Below, piece after piece: positions 24,481-35,634 of a stretch of 64,000 nucleotides of DNA. The stretch's first letter is position 1. The number at the start of each line of letters is the position of its first letter. The notes below the pieces were generated by a model. The model did no database searches. It was not told the DNA's origin and saw nothing but the letters and a program-made list of their open reading frames with translations. The stretch lies in assembly GCF_003945595.2 (NCBI RefSeq), contig NW_024104418.1:302193-366192 (forward strand), read 5' to 3'. The translations under genes were made by a program, and so were the position numbers. The DNA is from Pipra filicauda (lineage: Eukaryota; Chordata; Aves; Passeriformes; Pipridae).

Positions 24481-24868
24481 ATACTGAGTTATACCATGGT
24501 GTTTGAGCAAGAACAGAACTTAAGCACTAATCTTACTAATCTGACTTATTTTCTATGCAGTTGGCACCTTTCACCAGACTCTGTCCATTTGCTTGTTTAG
24601 CAAACCAACATCTTAAAGCAGCTGTAGGAATGGCTGTGAAGACTGAAAACTTTCATCACCAAAGCATTGAAGTGTTTTTACAAATTTTTAGTGTTGTTGT
24701 AGTAAAGTTTATACTTCCCACCCGCCTCTCTTGTCTCCCAGTTTGCCCATCTCCAGTTGTTCATTGTTACTTCTCTGTTGTGGAAGAAGGAAATGATTCA
24801 TCCAGATTTCTGGACATCCAGGATCTTGGAGAAATGACTGTACAGTACTTATTTTAAGAAAACTAAAT
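24481..24868. other. single-copy non-coding DNA
   Basis: A plus-strand frame of 100 codons (24555-24857) lies here. It has no motif I recognise. Confidence 0.45.
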
Positions 24869-25200
24869 AATCATAGAATTACAGAATGGTCTGAGTTGGA
24901 AAGGAACTTAAAAACCATCCAGTTCCAAACCCTTGCTGTGGGCAGGGTCACCTTCCACTAGCCCAGGTTGCTCCAAGCCCTGTCCAACCTGGCCTTGGAT
25001 ACTTCCAGGGATGGGGCAGCCACAGCTTCTCTGGGCAACCTGTGCCAGGGCCTCACCGTGCTCACAGTGAAAAATTTCTTCCTAATATCCTATCTAAACC
25101 TGCCCTCCATCAGTTTGAAACCTTGTCTTGTCACTGCATGCTCTTGTAAATAATCTTTCTAGTTGTTCTGGTGCCTCCATCTCCTGTTCTACATATTTGG
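24869..25200 (-). mobile_element. CR1 LINE 3' fragment
   Basis: Reversed CR1: tcatagaattacagaatggt, 'caccttccactagcccaggt', 'acttccagggatggggcagc', 'cttctctgggcaacctgtgc' and 'aaaaatttcttcctaatatc'. It fades out after 'cttgtcttgtcactgcatgc' and 'tctagttgttctggtgcctc'. Confidence 0.92.
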
Positions 25201-25883
25201 ATCAATATTCTGGGCATACACATATTTTTGCTAGAAAAAAATCTGTAGATAGCAGTGAGTATCACCCCTGGCTTTTTTCCAGTGGTGCTCCTGTGTGTAT
25301 AGTGTACTTACATGTCACAACAATAAATTTTTTGCCCCTTTCCTACTGGGAATACGAATCCTTGGAAGTAGGATACTTTTTCCATGTCTCCGTACGGTAG
25401 TGTGAGCCCAAGACCTATTGTGTGGTTACTGAGTTCAGCACAATACCCAGGTTAGTGGCTGAACGGGTGTCTCAGGAAATAAGTGGGAGAAATGAAGCTT
25501 TTTGCCATTATTTCTCTGTTTAAGGGAATCTGTGGGCTTCTCTTTGCTGCAATGCTCTGGTAACAAGAACTCCTGAGCTCTCCCAAGGGAAAAGTCTCTG
25601 AGGACAAGTATTTTCTCTGAGATGGACAAAGCAGGCTTAAACTCAGCACTGCCCATTAGGCCTCCAGTCATCTGATAGATTCAGCAAATCTGAGTGAAGT
25701 GCCCGAGCTGCCCACACAGAACTGGGGGAGAAGGTGGCAGGTGTCACACTGCTGCAAAGAGCTTGTGCTAAAAAGTCAGTAAAATTTCCCTGACTGTCGC
25801 TTTTAAAGATTTTGTTGCAGAGGCAGCACTTCAAATCCCAAAACTGGTGTGAAGTTTGGTTTGTTTTTTAACTCCTGCAGCTG
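25201..25883. other. single-copy non-coding DNA
   Basis: Nothing recognisable; leads straight into the 115-bp tandem duplication. Confidence 0.5.
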
Positions 25884-26113
25884 AAAATAAAGGGGTGCAA
25901 ACTTGTGCTGATGCCTCCTACCTGCTGGGTCTGCACCTGAGCCCGTGAGATGCACATTGCTGTGAAATGGGGCCTTTCCTCTTGGCCTTTCCTCTTCCAA
26001 AATAAAGGGGTGCAAACTTGTGCTGATGCCTCCTACCTGCTGGGTCTGCACCTGAGCCCGTGAGATGCACATTGCTGTGAAATGGGGCCTTTCCTCTTGG
26101 CCTTTCCTCTTCC
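25884..26113. repeat. exact 115-bp tandem duplication (two copies)
   Basis: Copy one spans 25884-25998 and copy two 25999-26113. Both open AAAATAAAGGGGTGCAAACT and close TTGGCCTTTCCTCTTCC. I find no difference between them, so the event is recent or the copies are being homogenised. The end of each unit itself repeats GGCCTTTCCTCTT. A minus-strand open frame across it repeats a peptide only because of the duplication. Confidence 0.97.
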
Positions 26114-28199
26114 AGATAGAACTAATTAAATATTAGTAGGCAAAGGGACTTATGCTGGAGTCTCCTGCTGCCTGGGAGAAACATCTGAAGCTGAGTTGCA
26201 GAGCAAGTCTAAGTCTTGATTTAACCTAGTAAATACTTAATGTTTTTAGGGATATACGAGTGACTTGGGAGGATGCTCCTGCTTGAAGCCAAACTGGGAT
26301 CCCTGCATTGAGGATACATTGATTGTTCAATTCAATTGAAGGGGAAAATGCCCAGCTCCCTCTGCCTGCTGACCTGGAAGGCTGGACAGGACCCTGCAGG
26401 GGCTAGAGGCTGGGGCAGCACAGAGATTTATGTGATACAGTCCCAGAGCCATGCAAGGTTAATTGGATGGGCTTTGTGGCACTCCTGGACCAAAATATGT
26501 TTCTTTGCATATCCCTACATGTGAAATCATGAGCTTGAAGGTTCTCCATCACAACTCCAGGTGCTTGGAAATGTCTGGAGAGAGAGAAAATGGTCACTGT
26601 GACACAGTCCATTGTCATTTCCCAAAAAAACAGACAGAAGTTGCCCACCCACCCACAAGTATGTGGTCAGAAAGGTATTTATTGGTATCAGCTTCTCTCA
26701 GTGTATTTTGCAAGCCCAAGGGACTCAGTGACATGGGATAAAATGACATAATTTTGTCACCTGATGAGCAAATATTTGTTTCATGCATTTGCTCTCTTGT
26801 TTCATGTCTAGGGATCAAAGTGTGTAGAGTTCTGAAAAAGATTCCTTTGCTGTGGCTAAAGCAAAAAGTAGAAGAACAATTCCAAATATGAAAATCAGGT
26901 TAAAGCTTCTTAGGTTTCAGCTAAATGAACTGCTCTTCTTGACTCACAGTAATATTGTAAGATATAATTAAATTATATTTTTAATATGGATTTCTCTCCA
27001 AATTTCATTCACTCATTTGCTTTCAAATGATGAAAATTGTTTTCTTTTGTGGGGTTTGTTGTTTTGTTTTTTTTTTTTTTAATTGAAGCAGCTGTATCTT
27101 CATTTCTTTTCATTCTTTTCATGGTGATGACATTAGGCAATGTTTCTCACATAATTAAAACTTTACGCATTTACATAAATTGTTTTTTTTTTTTCTGTAA
27201 TTGAGACTCTTCTGAAGTCAGATAATTCACTGCAAGAATAGTTATTCAAGCCCATATACATTCTGGAATTTATTTTGATCTTTGGTTTTAAAAAGTGGAA
27301 GTTGCAAATTCTTTGATGTTTATCAAATTTCGAGCCTAATTGCAAACCTCGTTTCTGAGCTCCTTCTCTGATTTGGGCATTAGAAACGAACGTCAGCAGC
27401 CCTTTTTACAGAGGAAACACAAAGAACAAATCACATTTTAACAGCAGGGTAGAGCAGCAGCTTGCAGTATTAATTTGTATTGTGTACAACAGGCAGGGAA
27501 CATTTGGGTGAGCAATTGAAGAGAAAATGCTATCTGCAAGATATGTCACAAAACATGATGTCAGATTTCCTGAGGAGCCTCGTAGAAATATCACACTAAC
27601 ATGAAAGTGCCAGATTTCTAAATGCCTCGGCCCATGGGAGTAAACATTCAAAACTGCAAGTAAAGTGTCTGCAATCTGGCTCATGCATTGCAAGGAGTAA
27701 AATGGCCTTTATTTATGCCCCGTGATGCCTGTGGAATAAAATCTGTTGGTTGTGCTGTTCTAACAATGCATCCCAGTGTCAAATTGCTCTCATTTATGGA
27801 TTTATTGCAAGCCCTGGAGAAATACACCACAACTTAAGAAGTAGGAAAGTGAAAGAATTTCCAAAGCGACTGACTAATAATTGGGTCCAAAAGAGTTACT
27901 AACATAATTTCCCTCGTAACTGGAAGAAGCAGTGTGGGCTCCTAAAAGAAGAGCACAGTGGTGCAGTGTTCCCTTTGTATATACTACCAAGCTTTCTGTC
28001 TTAAGTGACCCCCAAAATCCTCAAAAAAAGAAAAATAATATATATATTTAACACATATCCCCCTGCAAAAAAATAAATTTCTGCCCTCTTCTAGGAGGCA
28101 GAAAACAGAAATTAAAATTCAAAGAGATATTGTAGTAGAAATACAAAATCAAAATACAAAGGGATTTTAAATGATAAATTAGTTTATCTCTTACACTCA
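26114..28199. other. single-copy non-coding DNA, 2.1 kb
   Basis: No gene recognised. Poly(T) runs lie near 27066-27081 and 27182-27194. The repeat-free stretch 27440-27890 has balanced composition that would fit a conserved non-coding element, but this cannot be shown from one sequence. Confidence 0.5.
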
Positions 28200-28471
28200 G
28201 GGATCTGGAGTCGGCCATTGTTTTTCATTGACCTGGGCTTGGTGAGCATTTTTGCAGATAAATCACCCTCTCTTTGTACATTTTTGTTATTAGTATTGTT
28301 CTTGTTACTGTTCCTTTCTTATCTCGTGGCTTTTTCCAGTAAATTTTTCTTATCTCAACCCATGATCTCTGCCTTATGTCCCCCACTGTAGTGGGAAGGG
28401 AAGGGAGTGGCTTGTGGTTTTCCTTTTGGTGGGAGTACTAAACTGGGGAATACCATTCCCAAACCACGACT
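28200..28471 (+). mobile_element. decayed LTR 3' end, ERVL-like type (probable)
   Basis: From about 28281 the order of blocks follows the 3' half of the LTRs above: a T-rich stretch, 'tatctcaacccatgatctct', a ccccactgtagtgggaag block, a gagtggcttgtgg block and the ending cccaaaccacga. It is far more diverged than LTRs A-C. The left limit is uncertain and the first 80 bases may not belong. Confidence 0.45.
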
Positions 28472-28550
28472 GGTGTGTGTTTTCAAAATTTATGAGCTTT
28501 CTTCTGATCTGAGTGAGGAGGCACAGCTTTATCAACACGTAGCTTTTAAA

Positions 28551-28721
28551 TCATGGAATCACAGAATCATGGAATGGTTTGGGTTGGAAGGGACCTTAAA
28601 GATCACCCAGTCCCACCCCCTGCCATGGACAGGGACACCTTCCACTAGCCCAGGTTGCCCCAAGCCCTGTCCAAACTGTCCTTGGACACTCCCAGGGATG
28701 AGGCAGCCACAGTTGGGCAAC
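28551..28721 (-). mobile_element. CR1 LINE 3' fragment
   Basis: Opens tcatggaatcacagaatcat and ggaatggtttgggttggaag, then 'tgccatggacagggacacct' and 'ctcccagggatgaggcagcc'. The next block is shortened to cacagttgggcaac where other copies have the longer 'cacagcttctctgggcaacc', after which CR1 sequence stops. Confidence 0.92.
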
Positions 28722-30105
28722 AAAAAATTTATTAATCTATTATGATCATTATATTACTCCACATATATATAAAATATTAGTATTATACAACCCAGGATAA
28801 AGTTTGTCCTTCTCCAGAAATGTGATTTTTTTTTCTTTTTACTTTGAGTTTTCTTTAATGGTTGTCAATTTGAAGTTCAATAAATCTCTTTTCAGTGGAT
28901 TTCCTGCCTAACCAGTTTTCCTTATTCCGCATTTATAAAGAGGATTATCACTGCCTAAATGTAGAAACCTGCAGTTATTTGTAATAAATAGTGCCATGGT
29001 TCCCATCTTTATTAAGAACACTCAGAATTCTTCTTTTCCCCTCCAGTCTGCTGACAGTCTCTCTTTGCTACAAAATTTTATGTTGTCTGTAAACCTAAAA
29101 TCACACTTTTTTGTTAATCAGGGTTACTGACTATATGTAATAACACCAAACCCAAGAGAATTCTAGTGCCATGTGGCTCTGTCAGAATTGGCAGCCAACC
29201 TTCAACAACATGAGGATGTTTTTTCAGCTCTTCTTGTGCTCTCCACAGAGCAGTTACACCCTCTGTACCCTCTGCTAATGCTTTCACATCCCACCACTGA
29301 GGATGTCCTATGGGATAACACAAAATAAACCTAATTAAAGTAAAGATTTGACATCAACTGCTTTCCCCCTAAGGACTATTATTGTATCTTGAAAGGAAAA
29401 TAGATTGGTCTGAAACGTTCCCTTTTACTGGACAGTTTCATGTTAGCTCCTGAACTCCTGATTTCCACAGTGTCTCCCACGTGTTTATTCTGTGCATGAT
29501 GGTAATTCCTTAGTGTTGAACTTAGCACTTCTAAGAGGATAGCCAATATGCTTTGGGGTTGTTTCGGGGCTTTTTTGGGGGTGTTTTTTTGTTTTGTTTT
29601 GTTTCTATTGATTGGTTGTCTGGGGATTTTGTTCATTCAGGTTTCCATTCTACAGGAAAGCCATGAACTGTTTGAAAGTTACTGCAACAAGTTCTCTACA
29701 TAAAGGTAATGAAGCAATATAAAGTTATATGGGAACTTTTAATACCTCCCATCACACATACTTTTTTTTTTCAATATCTGGTTTAGTTACCTCTTGCATT
29801 ATCTAGTTTGACCTTTCTGCTCTGTGCAAGTTTTATTGGTGTATCTGGCCAAGGCTAATTGTTTTAGTGAAGGCTGAAACAAAAAAAAAAACCATTAAGC
29901 ATCATGACCTCTTGGCATTAACAGTTGACAACTCCTACTGTCTGTTGAAGCTCGATGGAAAATTTCCTTGTTTTTCCCTTGCTACTAATGAACCTTACAG
30001 TTGCCAAGATCATGTTTTTGTGGCTCTGGTTAGTTTTCCCTCACATATATATAAATTTAACTGAGGGTATATGTTAAAGTCATTTTGGAAAAGAGACATT
30101 TAAAA
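28722..30105. other. single-copy DNA with one exon-like stretch
   Basis: AT-rich, with T runs near 28826 and 29763. The minus-strand stretch 29200-29307 looks like a possible exon and is listed separately. No gene recognised otherwise. Confidence 0.5.
29200..29307 (-). other. exon-like stretch, unrecognised (36 codons)
   Basis: On the minus strand a pyrimidine-rich run ending ttatcccatag precedes an open stretch of 108 bases that could end at a GT site (GAAG|GTTGGC). The length is a multiple of three and the frame stays open beyond both borders (29114-29323). The peptide is rich in E, A, V and W/H-P pairs and looks like ordinary globular protein, but I do not recognise it. The donor site is only moderate. 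It may be an alternative exon, a relic of an old gene or element, or chance. Confidence 0.2.
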
Positions 30106-30382
30106 GAATCATGAATTATCCTGAGTAGGAAGGGACTCACAAAGATCACCAACTCCTGACCCTGCCCAGGACACCCCAACAATCCCACCCTGTCCCTGAG
30201 AGTATCATCCAAACCCTCCTGGAGCTCTGGCAGCCTTGGGGCTGTGCCCACTGCCCTGGGGAGCCTGGTCAGTGCCCAACCACCCTCTGAGGGAAGAACC
30301 TTTTCCTGAGATCCAACCTAAACCTCCCCTCAGGAGCTCCACGCTGTTCCTTTGAGTCTGTCACTGGTCACCAGAGAGAAGG
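30106..30382 (-). mobile_element. CR1 LINE 3' fragment, third 3'-end type
   Basis: Reads 'aggaagggactcacaaagat', 'cctgaccctgcccaggacac', 'tctggcagccttggggctgt', 'caaccaccctctgagggaag' and 'gtcactggtcaccagagaga'. This set of blocks differs from both other CR1 end types in the window and marks a separate subfamily. Confidence 0.88.
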
Positions 30383-31049
30383 ATTATGATGCAGATTTTG
30401 GTGCTTCTTGGGACATCTCTAGTGTATGACCTGGGGACCTCTGACTTTTGAACTTCCTTCATTTAAGAAGGAATATATTCTAGTAGTTTATTTTGAGTGG
30501 CTGAAATTTTAATTGTGTTCATAATGTTCTCTGCCTGAAGCATTCAATAAACACTTTTCTAACTGAATAAATATGAAAGGCATCAACATGCAAATTCATC
30601 TCCTCCTCTTCTCATCCCAAATTACAATATGGTGCTTTCAAGTTCTGCATTGAGATTTCTCCCCCTCATGCTCTTCTCCTTCCCAATTCTTTCTTTAATT
30701 AGACTACTTTTTAAAAAGGGAAAAGAAATTAAAAGTAAATGACATGTGAAAATGTTGTTTTGTCACATTAACTTCACAGATGGTGAAGGCTCCTTCACTG
30801 AATGTGAGTATAAACATTAATCCTATTCTCTTCCTTCTGCTAAATAAGACCTATCCTGATGGAAAGCCAGACATACTGGGATAAATATTTACAATGCACA
30901 TGCAGACAGGCCTGTGCTTTGGGATAAAGTGGTTATTCTTTCCTCCTTGATCATCTTAAATATTAATTATCGGTTATTGCACGGGTCGTGGCATTCATTG
31001 GGTTTTATTCCCTGATCTTCTGCTAAACTGCATGTTTTTCTAACACAAG
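30383..31049. other. single-copy non-coding DNA
   Basis: Nothing recognisable. Confidence 0.5.
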
Positions 31050-31119
31050 TCATAGAATCATAGAATCCCAGAGTGGTTTGGGCTAGAAGGAACCTTAAAG
31101 ATCATCCAGTTCCAACCCT
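31050..31119 (-). mobile_element. CR1 LINE tail remnant
   Basis: About 70 bp: tcatagaatcatagaatccc, agtggtttgggctagaagga, accttaaagatcatccagtt. Very short 5'-truncated insertion. Confidence 0.88.
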
Positions 31120-32377
31120 CAAGTCAGCCAGCATCTTTAGGCTTCAGTTTATTCAATAGGGAAAGGGAGATGAAACTTTACTCTTGGGGAAATGTTGTAA
31201 AGGTTTGGTAATTCTGACTGGCATGGTGCTATAAATCTGTGTATTCAGAACAGTGTTTCAAAGAAACTCCAGGATAATTTATTAAGCATCACTTAGAGCC
31301 CAGGGTAAGTTTCCAGTCTCATCCACAGTCCCAAGTCTTGAACAAAGAAAATTTCCTTCATTTTCTTCACTATATTTTTGCACTCAGAAGAGTAGATATG
31401 TCCTTTATGCTGTTTTTTTTTATGCAAATCAGATGTCTGGCTTGGTCCTACTTGCACTGACTGTGGTGCAAAACTCTCCCTTCCCTTTTCCACATGCACA
31501 CAGAGACACCCACAAATCTGCTCACCAGAAATCCTTGGCAAGCTCAACCAGCCAAACAGAACAAGTAATCTGAAATAAATTTCTGTAGTGACTTACATGA
31601 AGCTTGCATAAATTGTGAAGGCCTTGAACCAGAAGGAAAAGAAATAAAGGCAGAAAGAATGAACACAGAGTAAGGAAGGAAGGAAAAGGGAAGAAACCTG
31701 AGTCAAAGGGTTTTAACCTCTCAGTGATCTTCTACTTGCTTCCAAGCACCCCAAAACTAGGTATTCTTCACAAAAGTCTTTGGAAAGGCAATCAGAACAA
31801 AGGTGGTCTTGAAACATGAGAAACACATTACCAGAATTCAGCATTTTTTGAAATATATTTTGAAATATAAAGCTATTTTCGCTTTATTTTGGAATGTATG
31901 TTCACATCGTTTACGGAAAAACATCAGATTACCATATTCATCCTAACTGGGGCTCAGCTCCCTCCCTCCTTCTGTGGCTCCAGCCCAGGCTGTTCATCTT
32001 GCTGGGATCCATTTTGCAGACCACACTTCTGAAATTTATGTGCAGCAGCTTCAAACTTACAGCATCCAAGAGTTTTACTGAACAATTTCTTAATTTCTCC
32101 ATTTCAGCACCCTGATAGTAAAAGACTGGGAGCATTACTCTCCCTACTTAAACATTGATGTTCCAGAATAGGGATGTTAGCATGCCTTACGAGTTTTCAG
32201 AACTTAGCATAACAGGATCCTTAAAAAAGAGCAAAAAAAAGGATGTTATGAAGACAACTGATTTTAATTAAGAGTACAATCTTCACTGTACAGAAAGAAA
32301 CATTGACCAAAATTACTCCCTTTTCATCAAAAGATTTGATAAATAAAAAGGTAATAACCTTTTTTTCCACTAAGGTA
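31120..32377. other. single-copy non-coding DNA, 1.3 kb
   Basis: Purine-rich at 31660-31700 (AAGGAAGGAAGG-type). No gene recognised. Confidence 0.5.
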
Positions 32378-32478
32378 AGAGCCTGGTCTAGTGGAAAGTG
32401 TCCCTGCCCATGGGAAGGGATTGGAACTAGATGGTCTTTAAGGTCCCTTTCAATCCAAACCATTCTGTGATTCTATGA
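32378..32478 (+). mobile_element. CR1 LINE extreme 3' end
   Basis: About 100 bp: gagcctggtctagtggaaag, 'tgtccctgcccatgggaagg', 'gatggtctttaaggtccctt' and the tail cattctgtgattctatga. Confidence 0.92.
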
Positions 32479-33840
32479 AAATAACTTTTTTTTTTTTTGC
32501 CACTGTTTGAAATAAAGAAACAACACTGAAATAAGAAAGCTTTAAAAGATTTCAAAATTAATTTCAATTTACTTAAACAGAAACTGTGTCAATTTTCCAG
32601 TTCAAAATGACCTTGTGCTTTGCTCTAAACATCGTTGCACAGTTAAAAATGAGAATTAGGACTTTGATTCTCAGAATGAAGGCTCTACATCACTCTAAGA
32701 GGACTGAATTCATTTTCAGCGTTGCTACCAAGCCTAAGAAACCCCCAATTCACCTACTCGTTGTAGATCCAACTGCAATATTAAAAAACCCCTCACAGCT
32801 ATACATGGCACATACAAAGTGGAAAAACTGGGATATTTTGAGCTGATGTGTCATTTTCCCAGCTGGCTGTGGAATCCCCCTGTCTGTGTGAGATGCAGGA
32901 TGTGCTGGGGATGGAGAGCTGTGATGGTTGAGCTTGGAAACAGAACCGTGATGCCAGGGCACGTTGTGAGAAAGAACACAGGGCATTATGAATGGGTTTG
33001 GATACAACCACAGGGCATTATGAATGGGTTTGGATACAACCACAGGGCATTATGAATGGGTTTGGATACAACCCAGCCCCCCTCGTGTTGGCTAAAATGT
33101 GAGGAAAACATACGTCCTCCGACTCCAGGCTGGCGGGAGGTTCATTTTGCACAGCACACGCTGCCAGGGGCACCAGTGACATTAATGGTGTGGAAAAAGA
33201 CCAGCCTGTCGTTTGTGCTGAAAATGATAAGAGAAAACAATTCCCTCTAACAGTTGCAAAAACACTGCTGGGGCAACTCCAGGAAAAACAAGATGAAAGA
33301 CTGGTTTGTCAGGCTGGTGTCCTGAGAATTTACGACAGGAATCCATTGTTACAGAGAAGAAATAATGTCAACTCCAATCCCATTCAGCTCTGTGAAGGCT
33401 TTTTGCTCTTAAGACATCAGAGTTAAGCTGTGAGTTATTATTTCACAGGGATGGTTCTAGCTGAAAGCAAAGCAAACAGATGCATAACGGGGAGCATGGA
33501 TCTATTGGCTTTGGATATTCCAGTGCCTTGGAAAACCTGTCTGGCTGCTGGTGCTACTGATGGGGAATGGGTACGTGGGCAATGAGATACTGTGGGTGGA
33601 AGGCAACTACAGAACTTATCCTCCACATTTTTTGGGGGTTCTCCCATCAGCTGTGACTTTATCCACCTTTGTCTTGACTTTCAGGGAGAACACTCTGGGG
33701 AATGCCAATATTCAGCATTGCATCAAGCATTTTTTCTCCAGACCTTTCTTCTCAAGCTTTTCCTAGTGGGAAGTAACATTTTTATACATGAAAAAGAAAA
33801 CTCATGATATCATGGACTCAGTCAAGAAACAAGGTAGAAC
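32479..33840. other. single-copy non-coding DNA with a 32-bp tandem repeat
   Basis: Contains the repeat at 32977-33072. No gene recognised; open frames in and after the repeat are short. Confidence 0.5.
32977..33072. repeat. 32-bp tandem repeat, three copies
   Basis: The unit starts CACAGGGCATTATGAATGGG and occurs at 32977, 33009 and 33041 without visible differences. There are no spacers between units, so it is a minisatellite and not a CRISPR array. Confidence 0.97.
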
Positions 33841-34050
33841 TTAAGATAAGAAATTCTTCCCTGTGAGGGTGGTGAGGCCCTGGCACAGGTTGCCCAGAGA
33901 AACTGTGGCTGCCCCATCCCTGGAAGTGTCCAAGACCAGGTTGGACAGGGCTTGGAGCAACCTGGGCTAGTGGAAGGTGTCCCTGCCCATGGCAGGGGGA
34001 TGGGACAAGATGATATTTAATGCCCCTTCTAACCCAAACCATTTTGTGAG
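33841..34050 (+). mobile_element. CR1 LINE 3' fragment
   Basis: Contains 'aaattcttccctgtgagggt', 'aggttgcccagagaaactgt', 'ccatccctggaagtgtccaa', 'gtgtccctgcccatggcagg' and ends ccattttgtgagcct. It is well preserved except for the last bases of the tail. Confidence 0.93.
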
Positions 34051-35540
34051 CCTAAGAGCAGGATAACATTGGAGGTGTCTCTCAGATGGTTATTCCAATG
34101 ACTCTTCCACAGACTAGTTTCTTGTGATCAGAGCATTTCATATGCATGTAGGATTAAAAAAAAAGCATTTCTATTGTGATTCAGGACAGCAAAAAATGAA
34201 CACAGATAGGAAATGAAGTAAGGAAAAAAAATACAAGGGCTTTTAGGAAAAAGTAAAAGGTAACATGGAGCCCAATTATTTCCAAATACTATTAGGCTTG
34301 TTACTGAGGACATTTCGAAGAAGAGTTTCTCAAACATGATGAACTCTGCAGAGGTCTCTATGGGGTCAAGCAGTAGCATTTTTCAGCTGCCACATATTCA
34401 GGTACATACCTGAAAGGATTCTGACAAAAACTCAAAGTCAGGAAGTTTTCAAAAGTTCATCTCTTAACCCTACTAAAAAAGGGATTGTTTTCCTCCTCTC
34501 TCTCTCTCTCTCTTCCCTCTGCTCCTTCCTCTACCCAAATTTCTTTGCACAAGGCTGCTTTCATTAAGCTTCCCAATTTGTTCAGGAACCATCAAGACCC
34601 GATTCAAGGTCCACCTCAATCAATGAAAAAAAACAAACCCTGACTTTGGTGTGTTACACTTCATCATTGGGATGAAAACATGCAGCTGTACCAGTCCTTG
34701 AGAGCAGAGACAATTGCACTAAATTGGAAGCACAAGGTGCTCGTGCAGAACTCGGCAGAGAAGCACCTAAACTTTGGGGAGCACTTTGTCACTGAGAAAT
34801 CACAGATGAACCAGCTCAAAACAGGCTCCCGGGATTCGGAAATGTCTTTCTTCTCTTTAAAGGTGTATCTTGTTCCCGTTGAGCTTCAGCTGGAGAAATG
34901 AGAAAGGGGGTTCTTGTGTGAGGGGTGATCTGAAGGACGTGCTGAAAGACTGTCTTGGCCTAATCCTGGAACTCAAAATAGGACCCAGATGAATCTGTGA
35001 AAATTCAGTCTTAGGGGTGAAGTTAAATGTGATAAAATATGTACAGCTCCCAGACCTCATTACTTCCCCCATGTGTTCTCTGTAGATGTCCCAGACATCT
35101 ACTTGAAAGTGTTGAGAGCCTCCGTCTTGAGATTTGTTTGGGTAACAAAAGACTGAGAAGAGAGGCATGAGGGCTTCTTTAAAACTGAGAAAATACGTGA
35201 GGCAGCTTAAGATAACGAATTGATTCCTGTATAAAATGGTGTTTCAGCTTTCTGATGTTGCTGAGACGGAAGAGGTGGAAATAATGAACTAAAAATCAGA
35301 ATAATCTTCTGGTAAGACACCAGGATTTAATGAAAACTGATTTATATGAAGACCTGGAAGGAATTACAGAGTTGTAAGAATTTGGCAAGGAAAATATTAG
35401 CAAACACCATAAAAATTATAAAGACACCTTTGTTAACAAAACTATTCATATTTTGGGAAACAGAACTCCACAATTACCAAGATGACTTAAAATTTGTAGT
35501 AAGAAGCTTAGTGAAGGAAAAGTTAGGAAGCTACCACATT
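34051..35540. other. single-copy DNA with one exon-like stretch
   Basis: Includes a (TC)n run at 34496-34516 and the exon-like stretch 34686-34862. No gene recognised. Confidence 0.45.
34686..34862 (+). other. exon-like stretch, unrecognised (59 codons)
   Basis: Lies between an AG (aaaacatgcag) and a GT (ctttaaag|gtgtat) and is exactly 177 bases, open in one frame throughout. About three fifths of the third codon positions are G or C by my count, more than the AT-rich surroundings. The peptide is polar with many K, E, Q and H and has no domain I know. The acceptor lacks a strong pyrimidine run, so this may be chance. Confidence 0.2.
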
Positions 35541-35634
35541 AATCACAGAATCACAGAATGATTTGGGTTGGAAGGGACCTTAAAAATCAATTAGTTTCAA
35601 CCCCGTGCTGTAGGTAGGGATGACAACCACTAGA
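35541..35634 (-). mobile_element. CR1 LINE tail remnant
   Basis: About 95 bp: aatcacagaatcacagaatg, atttgggttggaagggacct, then a decayed 'ccccgtgctgtaggtaggga' block. Confidence 0.88.

Noticed and set aside
25803..26072. Repeat-containing peptide frame on the minus strand
   Set aside because: The peptide repeat is produced by the 115-bp DNA duplication, and the frame has no other support.
32977..33072. CRISPR-like regular repeat
   Set aside because: Units are directly adjacent without spacers, only three copies exist, and the genome is a vertebrate.
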